DNA of 64,000 nucleotides from Psychromarinibacter halotolerans. GTDB lineage: Bacteria; Pseudomonadota; Alphaproteobacteria; Rhodobacterales; Rhodobacteraceae. Shown one piece after another: positions 51,500 to 59,557 of the stretch. The notes below the pieces were generated by a model, which ran no database searches, was not told the DNA's origin, and saw only the letters and a list, made by a program, of their open reading frames with translations. The DNA is taken from positions 1 through 64,000 of the forward strand of contig NZ_JARGYD010000011.1 of NCBI RefSeq assembly GCF_029168315.1, in the 5' to 3' direction. Made by a program: the position numbers and the translations under genes. Each line of letters begins with the position of its first letter. The stretch's first letter is position 1.

Positions 51500-52042
51500 A
51501 ATAACGGCTTCTTGTCCATTATGTGTATTCGCTAGGAAGCCAAATTCCGGAATGCAAGCAAAATGCGGCCCCTGACGGATGCATTTCCGGACATCGCACA
51601 AGAATTACTCAGTGCCGCCATTCACGGCAGACGAGCAGCGGTCGGGACTTTCGGGACGCTTTGGCTGCGACAAGGGATCGGCGCCTTACAGCGCGCAGAA
51701 CGTGGCGGGCTGGCGTTGCGCGAGTCGCGCGCTGGCTGGAAGCGGGCCTACAAAAAGCGCCGCGCCACCCGAGTGCACATATGTGCAGGATAATTTCAGA
51801 TAAGATTCTTTAATCACTTTTAGCATCTGTTTTTAAAATAATTTCTTGGCTTTTAGGCTTGCACCTACAATCACTACCATCTGTTTTTCGTTTGACTCAT
51901 CGTGTCGGCTTAAGGCTTTCTGGCGGAAGCTCGTCGATTCAGGGGCAATCGTTGGCCAGCGGTGCAAGGGAGTGCATCGCCTGCCATCGCTGCAGGATGC
52001 CCCTTCCGCAATGAAGAAATCGGCGTTTAAGGGAGGAGCCAT
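51500..52042. other. divergent regulatory region before the phosphoester-uptake island
   Basis: The region contains the palindrome at 51774-51787 and then a clearly AT-richer stretch, about 51788-51910. An 11-base direct repeat CATCTGTTTTT occurs at 51824-51834 and 51878-51888. A TTGACT at 51892-51897 could be a -35 element, but no good -10 was found. The open frames here (for example 51846-52400) lack ribosome-binding sites and domain content and would run antisense or out of frame into the permease gene, so none is called. Confidence 0.45.
51774..51787. promoter_or_regulatory. perfect 14-bp palindrome
   Basis: TGCACATATGTGCA is fully self-complementary. It is located between the two divergent transport operons, about 270 bases before the leader ORF and 340 bases before the binding-protein ATG on the other side. 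The regulator is not evident; IclR (44493) and LacI (62624) are the two closest unassigned candidates. Confidence 0.4.
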
Positions 52043-52096
52043 ATGGCCAGTTTTGAAGTCATGCACACTGTTGCATTCGTGGATCGCGCGGCATGA
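52043..52096 (+). CDS. 17-residue leader peptide coupled to ABC permease
   Basis: An ATG at 52043 with the strongest ribosome-binding site of the neighbourhood (AAGGGAGGAG, 4-5 bases away) opens a frame of 17 codons, MASFEVMHTVAFVDRAA, ending in TGA at 52094-52096. That stop overlaps the permease ATG (52093) as ATGA. The permease ATG has no ribosome-binding site of its own, so permease translation probably depends on ribosomes finishing this leader. No run of one amino acid or attenuator hairpin is visible, so coupling rather than classical attenuation is the simplest reading. Confidence 0.55.
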   Translation: MASFEVMHTVAFVDRAA

Positions 52097-53925
52097 GCAG
52101 CGTGTCCGACCCCCAAGGGCACAGCCCTCGGTCCAGCCTTGCCACACGCCTGAGATACCGGACACGGATCGCGATGCGCGAGCCGACGACGGTCATCGGG
52201 CTGCTGATGGCCGGGCTGTTTACCTACCTCATCGTCGTCCCGATCATCTCGATCCTGCTGGACGCGGTGCAGACCCAGTTCGGGGATGCCCGGCGTACCG
52301 GCGGCGATGTCGGAAGCTGGACCGCCTACTACCTGAACCGCACCTTCCTGTCGCCCATCGCGCAGGACATGTTCTGGGAGCCGTTGAAGAACACGCTTAG
52401 CGTCGCCTTCGGAGCGATCGGCGTGTCGCTGGTGATCGGCGGCATCCTGGCTTGGCTGATCAGCCGCACCGACATGTTCGCCCGGCGCTGGTTCGCGACC
52501 GCGCTGATCGTGCCCTACATGCTGCCCGCGTGGACCTTCGCGCTGGCGTGGACCACCCTGTTCAAGAACCGCACCATCGGCGGCCAGCAAGGCTGGCTCG
52601 AGGCTATGGGCTTCACGCCGCCGGATTGGCTGGCCTATGGGCAGGTGCCGATCACCATCATTCTTGCACTGCACTACACGCCCTTCATCATCCTGCTGTT
52701 CGGCAGCGCCCTGCGCCGGTTCGACAGCCAGCTGGAAGACAGCGCCCGGATGCTGGGCGCCAGCCGCGGACGCATCGCGTGGTCGATCGTGCTGCCGTTG
52801 ATGAAGCCCGCGCTGATCTCGGCCGTCGTGCTGATCTTCGCCAAGTGCCTTGGCGAATTCGGTGTCGCCTATGTTCTTGGCCTGCCTGTGAAATTCGACG
52901 TTCTGGCAACGTCGCTGTACCGCAACCTCGGCTCGCGCCAGACCGGCGTGGCGGGTGTGCTGGCGGCCTCGATCATGATCCTCGGCATCATGACGCTGCT
53001 GATCGACGCCTACCTTGTGCGGGAAGCGCGCAAGTTCGTCACCGTGGGATCCAAGGGCTCGATGAACCGGCTGACGCAGCTTCGGGGTATGCGGCTTCCG
53101 GCGACCGGGTTCGCGGCGTTCATCTTCTTCATCAGCGTCGGCCTGCCGGTCCTGACCCTGTTCCTGTCCACCGTCATGCACGTCCCTGCCCGGTTCACAT
53201 GGGAGAACTTCACGCTGGACTACTGGCTGGGCACCAACCTTGACACCGTCGCGCTGCAACAGGGCATCCTGCTGACGCCCGAACTGTGGAGCGCGGCATG
53301 GAACACGCTGTGGATCGTCGGCTCTGCCTCGGTCGTGTCGGGCATCCTCGGGCTGCTGGTCGGTTATGCCGTCGTGCGCACCCCGCTGCGGCCGCTGGGT
53401 GTCTTCCTGCGGCAGGTGACCTTCTTCCCCTACCTCGTGCCCGGCATCGCCTTCGCCGCCGCCTATCTGTCGCTGTTCGCGGTCCAGCGCGGCCCGGTCC
53501 CGGCCCTGTACGGCACGATGGCGATCCTGATCCTCGCCCTGATCGCGGACCAGATGCCCTATGCCTCGCGCGCCGGGATCTCGGCCATGATGCAGCTGGG
53601 CAAGGAACCCGAAGAGGCGGCGCAAGTCGCCGGCTCGGGGTGGTTCCACCGCATGACCCGCATCGTGGTGCCGATCCAGAAGGGATCGCTGGTGACCGGC
53701 GTCCTGCTGCCGTTCATCTCGGGGATCAAGGGGCTTAGCCTGTTCGTCGTGCTGGCGGTGCCGTCGACCGACGTGCTGACCACCTATTCGCTGCGGCTGG
53801 TCGACTACAACTACACGCAGGCCGCCAACGCGGTGGTCCTGATCGTCGCGGGGCTGGCCTATTTCGGCACCCTCGCCGCGCAAAAGCTCACAAAGACAAA
53901 CCTTGCCGAAGGCCTGGGAGGATAA
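52093..53925 (+). CDS. Fbp/Afu-type ABC transporter permease with two membrane domains
   Basis: 610 residues with about twelve membrane helices in two BPD_transp_1 units. The first unit has the EAA loop EDSARMLGASRGRIAWSIVLP (about 216-236) and the second EEAAQVAGSGWFHRMTRIVVP (about 510-530). This double permease is typical of the FbpB/ThiP/AfuB group, which imports ferric iron, thiamine, phosphonates or sugar phosphates. It forms the membrane channel for the three binding proteins downstream. It starts within the stop codon of the leader ORF and is followed 3 bases later by the ATPase. Confidence 0.93.
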   Translation: MSSVSDPQGHSPRSSLATRLRYRTRIAMREPTTVIGLLMAGLFTYLIVVPIISILLDAVQTQFGDARRTGGDVGSWTAYYLNRTFLSPIAQDMFWEPLKNTLSVAFGAIGVSLVIGGILAWLISRTDMFARRWFATALIVPYMLPAWTFALAWTTLFKNRTIGGQQGWLEAMGFTPPDWLAYGQVPITIILALHYTPFIILLFGSALRRFDSQLEDSARMLGASRGRIAWSIVLPLMKPALISAVVLIFAKCLGEFGVAYVLGLPVKFDVLATSLYRNLGSRQTGVAGVLAASIMILGIMTLLIDAYLVREARKFVTVGSKGSMNRLTQLRGMRLPATGFAAFIFFISVGLPVLTLFLSTVMHVPARFTWENFTLDYWLGTNLDTVALQQGILLTPELWSAAWNTLWIVGSASVVSGILGLLVGYAVVRTPLRPLGVFLRQVTFFPYLVPGIAFAAAYLSLFAVQRGPVPALYGTMAILILALIADQMPYASRAGISAMMQLGKEPEEAAQVAGSGWFHRMTRIVVPIQKGSLVTGVLLPFISGIKGLSLFVVLAVPSTDVLTTYSLRLVDYNYTQAANAVVLIVAGLAYFGTLAAQKLTKTNLAEGLGG

Positions 53926-53928
53926 GCC

Positions 53929-55047
53929 ATGCCGGGAATTACGCTGAAAAACGTCAAGAAAAGCTATGGGGCCTACGAGGCGATCCACCATCTGGATCTC
54001 GAGGTCGCGGACGGAGAGTTCCTGTGCCTGCTCGGCCCCTCGGGCTGCGGCAAGACCACCACGCTGCGGATGATCGCCGGGCTGGAGAACCTGTCGAGCG
54101 GGGAGCTGGCCGTCGGCCCGCGCGTCGTCGATTGCCCCGAGCGCGCCACCTTCATCGCGCCCGAGAAGCGCGGCATGGGGCTGGTGTTCCAAAGCTACGC
54201 GCTGTGGCCGCACCTGACGATCGAGCAGAACGTCGAGTTCGGTCTGAAGCTGCGCAAGGTGGCGAAAGCAGACCGCCAGAAGCGCACTGCCGAGGTGATG
54301 GAGGCCCTCGGCATCGGCAAGTACGGCAGCCGCTACCCGTCGCAGCTGTCCGGCGGGCAGCAGCAGCGCGTCGCGCTGGCACGGATGCTGGCGGTCAACC
54401 CGGACGTCCTGCTTCTGGACGAACCCCTGTCCAACCTCGACGCGCGCCTGCGCCTTGAGATGCGGGCCGAGCTGAAGCGGATCCACGACCAGTTCTCGAC
54501 CACCATCGTCTTCGTCACCCACGACCAGTGGGAGGCGATGACCCTTGCCGACACCATCGCCGTGATGAACGAGGGCACCCTGCAACAGCTGGGCAAGCCC
54601 GACGACATCTACGAACGCCCCGCGAACCGCTTCGTGGCGGAATTCGTAGGCTCGCCGCCGATCAACATTCTGGAGTTCGATCAGCCCGGCGAACTGGTGC
54701 AGGGCGCGAAACGCTTCCTTGCGCTGCGCCACCCGGAGATTTCCGGCATCGGCTCGGTCGGCATCCGGCCCGAGGCGATCTCGCTGGTGTCGGGCAAGGA
54801 CGGGCTGGCCGAGGGCGACTTCGGCGCGCCGGCCAAGGTGGCGGCGATCCTGCCCACCGGCGGCAGCTGGATCCTTGAGCTCGAGACCGGCGACCAGACG
54901 ATTTTCATGAACACACACGTCGCGCCCAGCGTGCACGAGGGCGACCGGATGTGGTTCCGCGTCCCGGCCCGCGCGCTGAACGTCTTCGATCTGAAGGGCG
55001 ACCGCATCTTTGCCGCGGACGAAGTGCTCGCGGCGGCGGCAGCCTGA
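53929..55047 (+). CDS. ABC transporter ATPase (PotA/FbpC/AfuC-like)
   Basis: 372 residues. Walker A is GPSGCGKTT (about 37-45), Q-loop VFQSYALWPH, signature LSGGQQQRVALARML, Walker B VLLLDEPLSNLD, switch His in VTHDQWEAM. A C-terminal regulatory TOBE-like domain follows from about residue 240 (VAEFVGSPPINI, then GIRPEAISLV). This subunit drives import through the double permease. Fe-S or other sensor domains are not seen. Confidence 0.95.
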   Translation: MPGITLKNVKKSYGAYEAIHHLDLEVADGEFLCLLGPSGCGKTTTLRMIAGLENLSSGELAVGPRVVDCPERATFIAPEKRGMGLVFQSYALWPHLTIEQNVEFGLKLRKVAKADRQKRTAEVMEALGIGKYGSRYPSQLSGGQQQRVALARMLAVNPDVLLLDEPLSNLDARLRLEMRAELKRIHDQFSTTIVFVTHDQWEAMTLADTIAVMNEGTLQQLGKPDDIYERPANRFVAEFVGSPPINILEFDQPGELVQGAKRFLALRHPEISGIGSVGIRPEAISLVSGKDGLAEGDFGAPAKVAAILPTGGSWILELETGDQTIFMNTHVAPSVHEGDRMWFRVPARALNVFDLKGDRIFAADEVLAAAAA

Positions 55048-55075
55048 ACCGATGTCCAAAAGGGAGGAACAGGAC

Positions 55076-56203
55076 ATGACCAAGAACACCCTTACCACGA
55101 CAGCGATGCGCCTTGCGGCGTTGAGCCTTGGGCTTGCGCTTGGCGGCGCGGCGCAGGCGCAGGACGCCGATTTCGACATCGACGCCCTGATCGACGCGGC
55201 ACGCGCCGAGCCTCCGATCACGGTCTATGCCGTGACCGGCAAGATCGTCCGCACGGCCGAAGCCTTCAGCGAACTCTATGGCGTCGAAGCCGAGGGCAAG
55301 AAGGTGAACGAGGCGGACCAGATCGACCTGATGATCCGCGAATTCCAAGCGGGCAACATCGTCGGCGACCTTGGCGTCGCGGCGGACGTCGGGTCCATCA
55401 TGGCGCAGCTGATCCCCGAGGGCATCGCCGCAAGCTGGGTGCCCGCCGATCTTGCGCCCGGTATCGCCGAAGGCCAGCAGGATCCGCTGGTCGTCGTGTC
55501 CGATCCGCATGTCTGGGCCTATTCGACCGAGGTCTACGACACCTGCCCCGTCTCGAACATCTGGGAACTGACCGAGCCTGAGTGGAACCGCAAGGTCGCG
55601 ATGCTCGACCCGCTGGTGAAGCCGAACTACGCCGACTGGTTCAACCAGCTTGAAACCCACCACGACGATGCGATGGCCGCGGCCTACGAGGCCTACTTCG
55701 GTGAAGCCATCGACACGTCCGAGGAAAGCGCCACCCGGCAGTGGGTCCGCATGTACGCCGAGAACGCCCCCCTGCTGGGCGACAGCACCTCGGTCGCAGA
55801 GGCCGTCGGCGCAGTGGGTCAGGACGACCCGTTCTTCGGCATCATGTCCACCGCCAAGTTCCGCTCGAACTCTGACGGGGAAACCGCTCTGGGCATCTGC
55901 GGCGGCATGGAGCCGTTCACCGGCTGGCTCTATCCGGGGCTCGCGATGATGTCGACGAAGACCGAAAGCCCGAACGCGGCGAAGCTTTTCGTCCACTACC
56001 TGCTGACCGAGGAAGGCATCGCGCCGATGTCGGTCGACGGCAAGGTGTCGTCCAACACCGCCGTGCCCGCCAACCCGGAAGAGGTTTCGGGCGTCGCCGA
56101 CTTCATGGACGAACTGATGGTCTACGACACGGCCACCGCCGCCGAGGACTTCGACGCCCGGCAGGATTGGCAGGATTTCTGGCGCATTCACTACAGCCGC
56201 TAA
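55076..56203 (+). CDS. ABC transporter periplasmic binding protein 1 of 3 (Fbp/Afu-like)
   Basis: 375 residues with a signal peptide ending near AQAQD (about 24-25) and GGGAGGAAC upstream of the ATG at 55076. The mature start FDIDALIDAARAEPPITVY, a conserved cysteine pair (DTCPVSN and GICGGM) and the last residues RQDWQDFWRIHYSR are shared with the next two genes. The fold is that of the SBP_bac_1/6/8 group. It is the most diverged of the three copies. It captures the importer's ligand, probably a phosphorylated organic compound given the phosphatase genes downstream. Confidence 0.92.
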   Translation: MTKNTLTTTAMRLAALSLGLALGGAAQAQDADFDIDALIDAARAEPPITVYAVTGKIVRTAEAFSELYGVEAEGKKVNEADQIDLMIREFQAGNIVGDLGVAADVGSIMAQLIPEGIAASWVPADLAPGIAEGQQDPLVVVSDPHVWAYSTEVYDTCPVSNIWELTEPEWNRKVAMLDPLVKPNYADWFNQLETHHDDAMAAAYEAYFGEAIDTSEESATRQWVRMYAENAPLLGDSTSVAEAVGAVGQDDPFFGIMSTAKFRSNSDGETALGICGGMEPFTGWLYPGLAMMSTKTESPNAAKLFVHYLLTEEGIAPMSVDGKVSSNTAVPANPEEVSGVADFMDELMVYDTATAAEDFDARQDWQDFWRIHYSR

Positions 56204-56210
56204 ACCACGT

Positions 56211-56235
56211 CCGGCCCGCAGGAGGAGCGGGCCGG
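56211..56235 (+). promoter_or_regulatory. intercistronic hairpin after binding protein 1
   Basis: CCGGCCCGC/GCGGGCCGG, a perfect 9-bp stem with a 7-base loop, lies 8 bases after the stop codon. No U-tract follows, so it is more likely an mRNA stabiliser or partial terminator. Confidence 0.6.
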
Positions 56236-56265
56236 GCTCACAACTCAAAGGGAGGAAAGACACAA

Positions 56266-57375
56266 ATGAATAAGCTGATCAAAAGATCCACCAGCGCATT
56301 GGCGCTTTGCCTTGTCGCCGCTGGCGCGCAGGCGGAAGAGTTCGATCTGGACGCCCTGATCGAGGCGGCCAAGGCCGAACCGCCGCTGGCCGTGTTCGAC
56401 AGCACCGGCAAGATCACCACGATGGCCGAGGCTTTCGCCGAGAAGTATGGGCTAGAGGCCGTCGGCCAGAAGGTGAAAGCCCACGCCCAGCTGGAAATGA
56501 TGGCGCGCGAGGCGATGGCCGGGAACGTGCAGGGCGACGTGTCGATCATCTCGGACGCGCCGGCGGCAATTGCCGAACTGCTGCCGAACGGCTTCGCCGT
56601 CAGCTGGGTGCCGCCAGACATGACCGACGTCATCGAACCCGGCTATCAGGACCCGCTGGTCGTGGTCACGATGGCGAACGTCTGGACCTACAACACCGAG
56701 CTGTACGACACCTGCCCCGTGTCCAACGTCTGGGAACTGACCCAGCCCGAGTGGCGCGGCAAGGTGGCGATGCAGGATCCGCTGAACAAGTCGGTCTACA
56801 CCGACTGGTTCAACCAGATGCAGACCTATGGCGACGACGCGCTGGCCGAAGCCTACGAAGAGTACTTCGGCGAAGCGATGGACCGCACCGACCAAAGCGC
56901 GACCGAACAGTGGGTCGCGATGCTGGCCGCGAACGCGCCGCTGCTGGGCAGCTCTGACAGCAACGCCGCCGAGGCCGTCGGCGCGCCGGGCCAGTCCGAG
57001 GGCTTCATGGGGCTGATGAGCTCGGCCAAGTACCGCGACAACGCGGACTCGGACTTCAAGCTGGGTCTGTGTGACGGGATCAAGCCGTGGCTCGGGTTCA
57101 CCAACGCCGGTGTCGGCCTGATCGCGGCGGGCAGCGACAGCCCGAACGCGTCCAAGCTGTTCATCCATTACGTGATGACCGCCGAAGGCATCGCGCCGCA
57201 GGCACAGGACGGCAAGATGTCCGCCAACTCCGAGGTCGGCCTGCCTGACGACGAACCGTCGGGCATCGGCGACGCGTGGGATCAGCTGCTGACCTACAAT
57301 CTGTCCACCGCCGTCGAAGACTACGACACGCGGCAGGATTGGCAGGATTTCTGGCGCATCAACTACGTCCGCTAA
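56266..57375 (+). CDS. ABC transporter periplasmic binding protein 2 of 3 (Fbp/Afu-like)
   Basis: 369 residues starting MNKLIKRSTSALALCLVAAG with cleavage near AQAEE (about 23) and AAGGGAGGAAAG upstream. It is closely similar to copy 3 over its whole length, with shared blocks DLDALIEAA, AEPPL, NVQGDV, YQDPL, YTDWF, GLMSSAKYR and RQDWQDFWRINYVR. The cysteine pair is kept (DTCPVSN, GLCDGI). Retention of complete signal peptides and hinge regions shows that it is functional rather than a decaying duplicate. Different copies probably widen the ligand range of one importer. Confidence 0.92.
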   Translation: MNKLIKRSTSALALCLVAAGAQAEEFDLDALIEAAKAEPPLAVFDSTGKITTMAEAFAEKYGLEAVGQKVKAHAQLEMMAREAMAGNVQGDVSIISDAPAAIAELLPNGFAVSWVPPDMTDVIEPGYQDPLVVVTMANVWTYNTELYDTCPVSNVWELTQPEWRGKVAMQDPLNKSVYTDWFNQMQTYGDDALAEAYEEYFGEAMDRTDQSATEQWVAMLAANAPLLGSSDSNAAEAVGAPGQSEGFMGLMSSAKYRDNADSDFKLGLCDGIKPWLGFTNAGVGLIAAGSDSPNASKLFIHYVMTAEGIAPQAQDGKMSANSEVGLPDDEPSGIGDAWDQLLTYNLSTAVEDYDTRQDWQDFWRINYVR

Positions 57376-57383
57376 GCGGGTCA

Positions 57384-57406
57384 GCCGGGCGGCAGCGCCG
57401 CCCGGC
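57384..57406 (+). promoter_or_regulatory. intercistronic hairpin after binding protein 2
   Basis: GCCGGGCGG/CCGCCCGGC, a perfect 9-bp stem with a 5-base loop, 8 bases after the stop codon and followed by CCTTTCCC. The position and size are the same as for the hairpin after copy 1, but the sequence differs. Confidence 0.6.
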
Positions 57407-57430
57407 CCTTTCCCAAGAAGGTGAACAGGA

Positions 57431-58555
57431 ATGAGACAGATGAACAGATCCGGGACGTCCGGCATCCTGCTTGCGCTGACCGCCGCGATGGCCCTGCCCT
57501 CGATGGCGATGGCCGAGGACTTCGACCTCGACGCGCTGATCGAGGCCGCCCGCGCCGAGCCGCCGCTGACCGTCTACGATAGCACCGGCAAGATCGTATC
57601 CATGGCCGAGAATTTCGCGGCCAAGTACGGGCTGGACGCAATCGGCCAGAAGGTCAGCGCGACCGCGCAGCTAGAGATGGTGATCCGCGAGTTTCAGGCG
57701 AACAACGTGCAGGGCGACGTCCTGATGATCACCGACGCGCCCGCCGGGCTGGCGCAGCTGCTGCCCGAGGGCTTCGTCACCAGCTGGCTGCCGCCTGACA
57801 TGGCCGACGTGATCCCCGCCACCTATCAGGACCCGCTGACGGTGACGACGAACGCCAACGTCTTCGCCTACAACACCGAGGTGTACGACGCCTGCCCCGT
57901 CACCAACATCTGGGCGCTGACGGATCCCGAGTGGTCCAAGAAATTCGCCCTGATCGACCCGCTGTCCAAGTCCAGCTACACCGACTGGTTCAGCCAGATG
58001 GAAAGCCACCACGACGACGCGGTCCGGGCCGCCTATGAAGACCACTACGGCCAACCGCTGGAGACCGAGTTCGACACCGCCACCAAGGCATGGGTGGCCG
58101 CTTTGGCGGGCAACGCGCCGCTGGTGACTGAAGGCGACGACACCACCTCGGCCGCCGTCGGCGCGCCGGGGCAGGAAGACCCGTTCATCGGGCTGATGTC
58201 CTCGGCCAAGTTCCGCGATGTCGACGGCAAGGGTCACGCGATGGCGATCTGCGACACGCTGACCCCGTGGGTCGGCTGGACCTATTCCAAGCTCGCGCTG
58301 ATCGCCGCCGGGACCGACAGCCCCAACGCCGCGAAGCTGTTCGTACATTTCGTTCTGACCGAAGAGGGCATCGCGCCCCAGATGGTCGACGGCAAGGTGC
58401 CGACGAACACCACCATCTCGATGCCGGATGACGAACCCTCTGGTGTCGTGGCGCTGTGGGACAACCTTCTGGCCTACGACTCGAAGTCCGGGATCGAGGA
58501 CTGGGACACCCGCCAGGACTGGCAGGACTTCTGGCGCATCCACTACAGCCGCTGA
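57431..58555 (+). CDS. ABC transporter periplasmic binding protein 3 of 3 (Fbp/Afu-like)
   Basis: 374 residues with a signal peptide (cleavage near AMAED, about 28); a second ATG three codons in (57440) is an alternative start. It shares more than half of its residues with copy 2 by eye. The cysteine pair is conserved as DACPVTN and AICDTL. Local differences lie in the probable ligand cleft (for example SHHDDAV against TYGDDAL, and DIWALTDPEW-like against WELTQPEW), which would fit a changed ligand preference. A short hairpin follows the gene. Confidence 0.92.
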   Translation: MRQMNRSGTSGILLALTAAMALPSMAMAEDFDLDALIEAARAEPPLTVYDSTGKIVSMAENFAAKYGLDAIGQKVSATAQLEMVIREFQANNVQGDVLMITDAPAGLAQLLPEGFVTSWLPPDMADVIPATYQDPLTVTTNANVFAYNTEVYDACPVTNIWALTDPEWSKKFALIDPLSKSSYTDWFSQMESHHDDAVRAAYEDHYGQPLETEFDTATKAWVAALAGNAPLVTEGDDTTSAAVGAPGQEDPFIGLMSSAKFRDVDGKGHAMAICDTLTPWVGWTYSKLALIAAGTDSPNAAKLFVHFVLTEEGIAPQMVDGKVPTNTTISMPDDEPSGVVALWDNLLAYDSKSGIEDWDTRQDWQDFWRIHYSR

Positions 58556-58575
58556 CCTCCCCAGCGGCCAAGCTT

Positions 58576-58593
58576 CGGGCCTGTCCGGGCCCG
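58576..58593 (+). promoter_or_regulatory. hairpin after binding protein 3
   Basis: CGGGCC/GGCCCG with a 6-base loop lies 20 bases after the stop, between the transporter genes and the phosphatase genes. It is weaker than the hairpins after copies 1 and 2. Confidence 0.45.
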
Positions 58594-58623
58594 GAGCGAC
58601 CGAACTCAAAGGACCAAGATCGA

Positions 58624-59490
58624 ATGACATCCACCGATCCCGCCATTCCGTCCCCCGCCCGCCTGCGCGAGGTGGCCGAAGCCGTCGCGCGCGCCGCCGG
58701 GACGCCGCTGATCCCGGTGTTCCGGTCCGGGATGACGGTGGACTACAAGGCCGACCTGCACGACCCGGTCACGGTCCACGACAAACGAACCGAAGCGGTG
58801 ATCCGCGAACAACTGCTGGCGCAGGTCCCCGCCTCTGCCATCGTCGGCGAGGAAGGCGGCGAGATCGGCAACGGGCCGGTGAAGTGGTTCGTCGATCCGA
58901 TCGACGGCACCTCGAACTTCGCTGCCGGGCTTGCGTTCTGGTGCGTGTCGATCGGGGCCGTCGTCGACGGCCGGATCGTCGCGGGCGCGGTATATGACCC
59001 GATGGCGGACAACCTGTTCTCGGCCGACACCAAGGGCGCGTGGCTGAACGGCGCGCCGCTTCGCTGCCCCGAGGCGCGTGACGAAGCCCGGGCCACGCTG
59101 ATCACCGGATACCCGGTTCAGCGCGATTTCCGGCTTGAAGGCCGCGACGCGGCCCTTGCCGGTCTGGGCGACCTTGTTTCGGCATTCTCGACCCTGCGGC
59201 GTCCCGGCAGCGCGGCGCTGAGCCTGTGCCACATCGCGGCGGGCTGGGCCGACGCGGCGGCGGGCTTCGGCGTCAACGCGTGGGACGTCACCGCCGCGAT
59301 CCTGATCCTTGAACACGCCGGGGGTAGCTACCGCCCGCTGACGCTGGGCAAGACGCACGACGGCACGCCCGCCCACCATTGCCCCGGCTACGTCGCGACG
59401 GGGCGCGGCGGCCGCTATCCGACGCTGGACCGGGTCGCCGACGCGGTCGACGCCCGCCGCCGCGCTACCGCCTCGGCCCCCGCCCTATGA
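58624..59490 (+). CDS. inositol-monophosphatase-family phosphatase
   Basis: 288 residues. The metal site is complete: GEE at 75-77, DPIDGTSNF with Asp91 and Asp94, and WDVTAA with Asp221. The N-terminal part ADLHDPVTVHDKRTE supplies the family's Asp/Lys-type loop. It has no signal peptide, so it works in the cytoplasm on a phosphate monoester. It lies 68 bases after the third binding protein. Together with the next three genes it forms a set of four different phosphatases, suggesting that the imported compound carries phosphate. Confidence 0.9.
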   Translation: MTSTDPAIPSPARLREVAEAVARAAGTPLIPVFRSGMTVDYKADLHDPVTVHDKRTEAVIREQLLAQVPASAIVGEEGGEIGNGPVKWFVDPIDGTSNFAAGLAFWCVSIGAVVDGRIVAGAVYDPMADNLFSADTKGAWLNGAPLRCPEARDEARATLITGYPVQRDFRLEGRDAALAGLGDLVSAFSTLRRPGSAALSLCHIAAGWADAAAGFGVNAWDVTAAILILEHAGGSYRPLTLGKTHDGTPAHHCPGYVATGRGGRYPTLDRVADAVDARRRATASAPAL

Positions 59491-59557
59491 CACCGCACAC
59501 GACCCAATACACCCGGCCCGAGCCCGCGCGCCGGCCCTTGAACGGAGCCTTTCCTGC

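Noticed and set aside
51846..52400. 184-codon frame upstream of and overlapping the permease
   Set aside because: It ends in a frame out of phase with the permease; no family resemblance. The strong ribosome-binding site at 52032-52040 serves the 17-codon leader instead.
52027..55221. 1064-codon reverse-strand open frame
   Set aside because: It is antisense to a clear ABC permease and ATPase with full motifs; its own product has no recognisable fold and a shadow-like composition.
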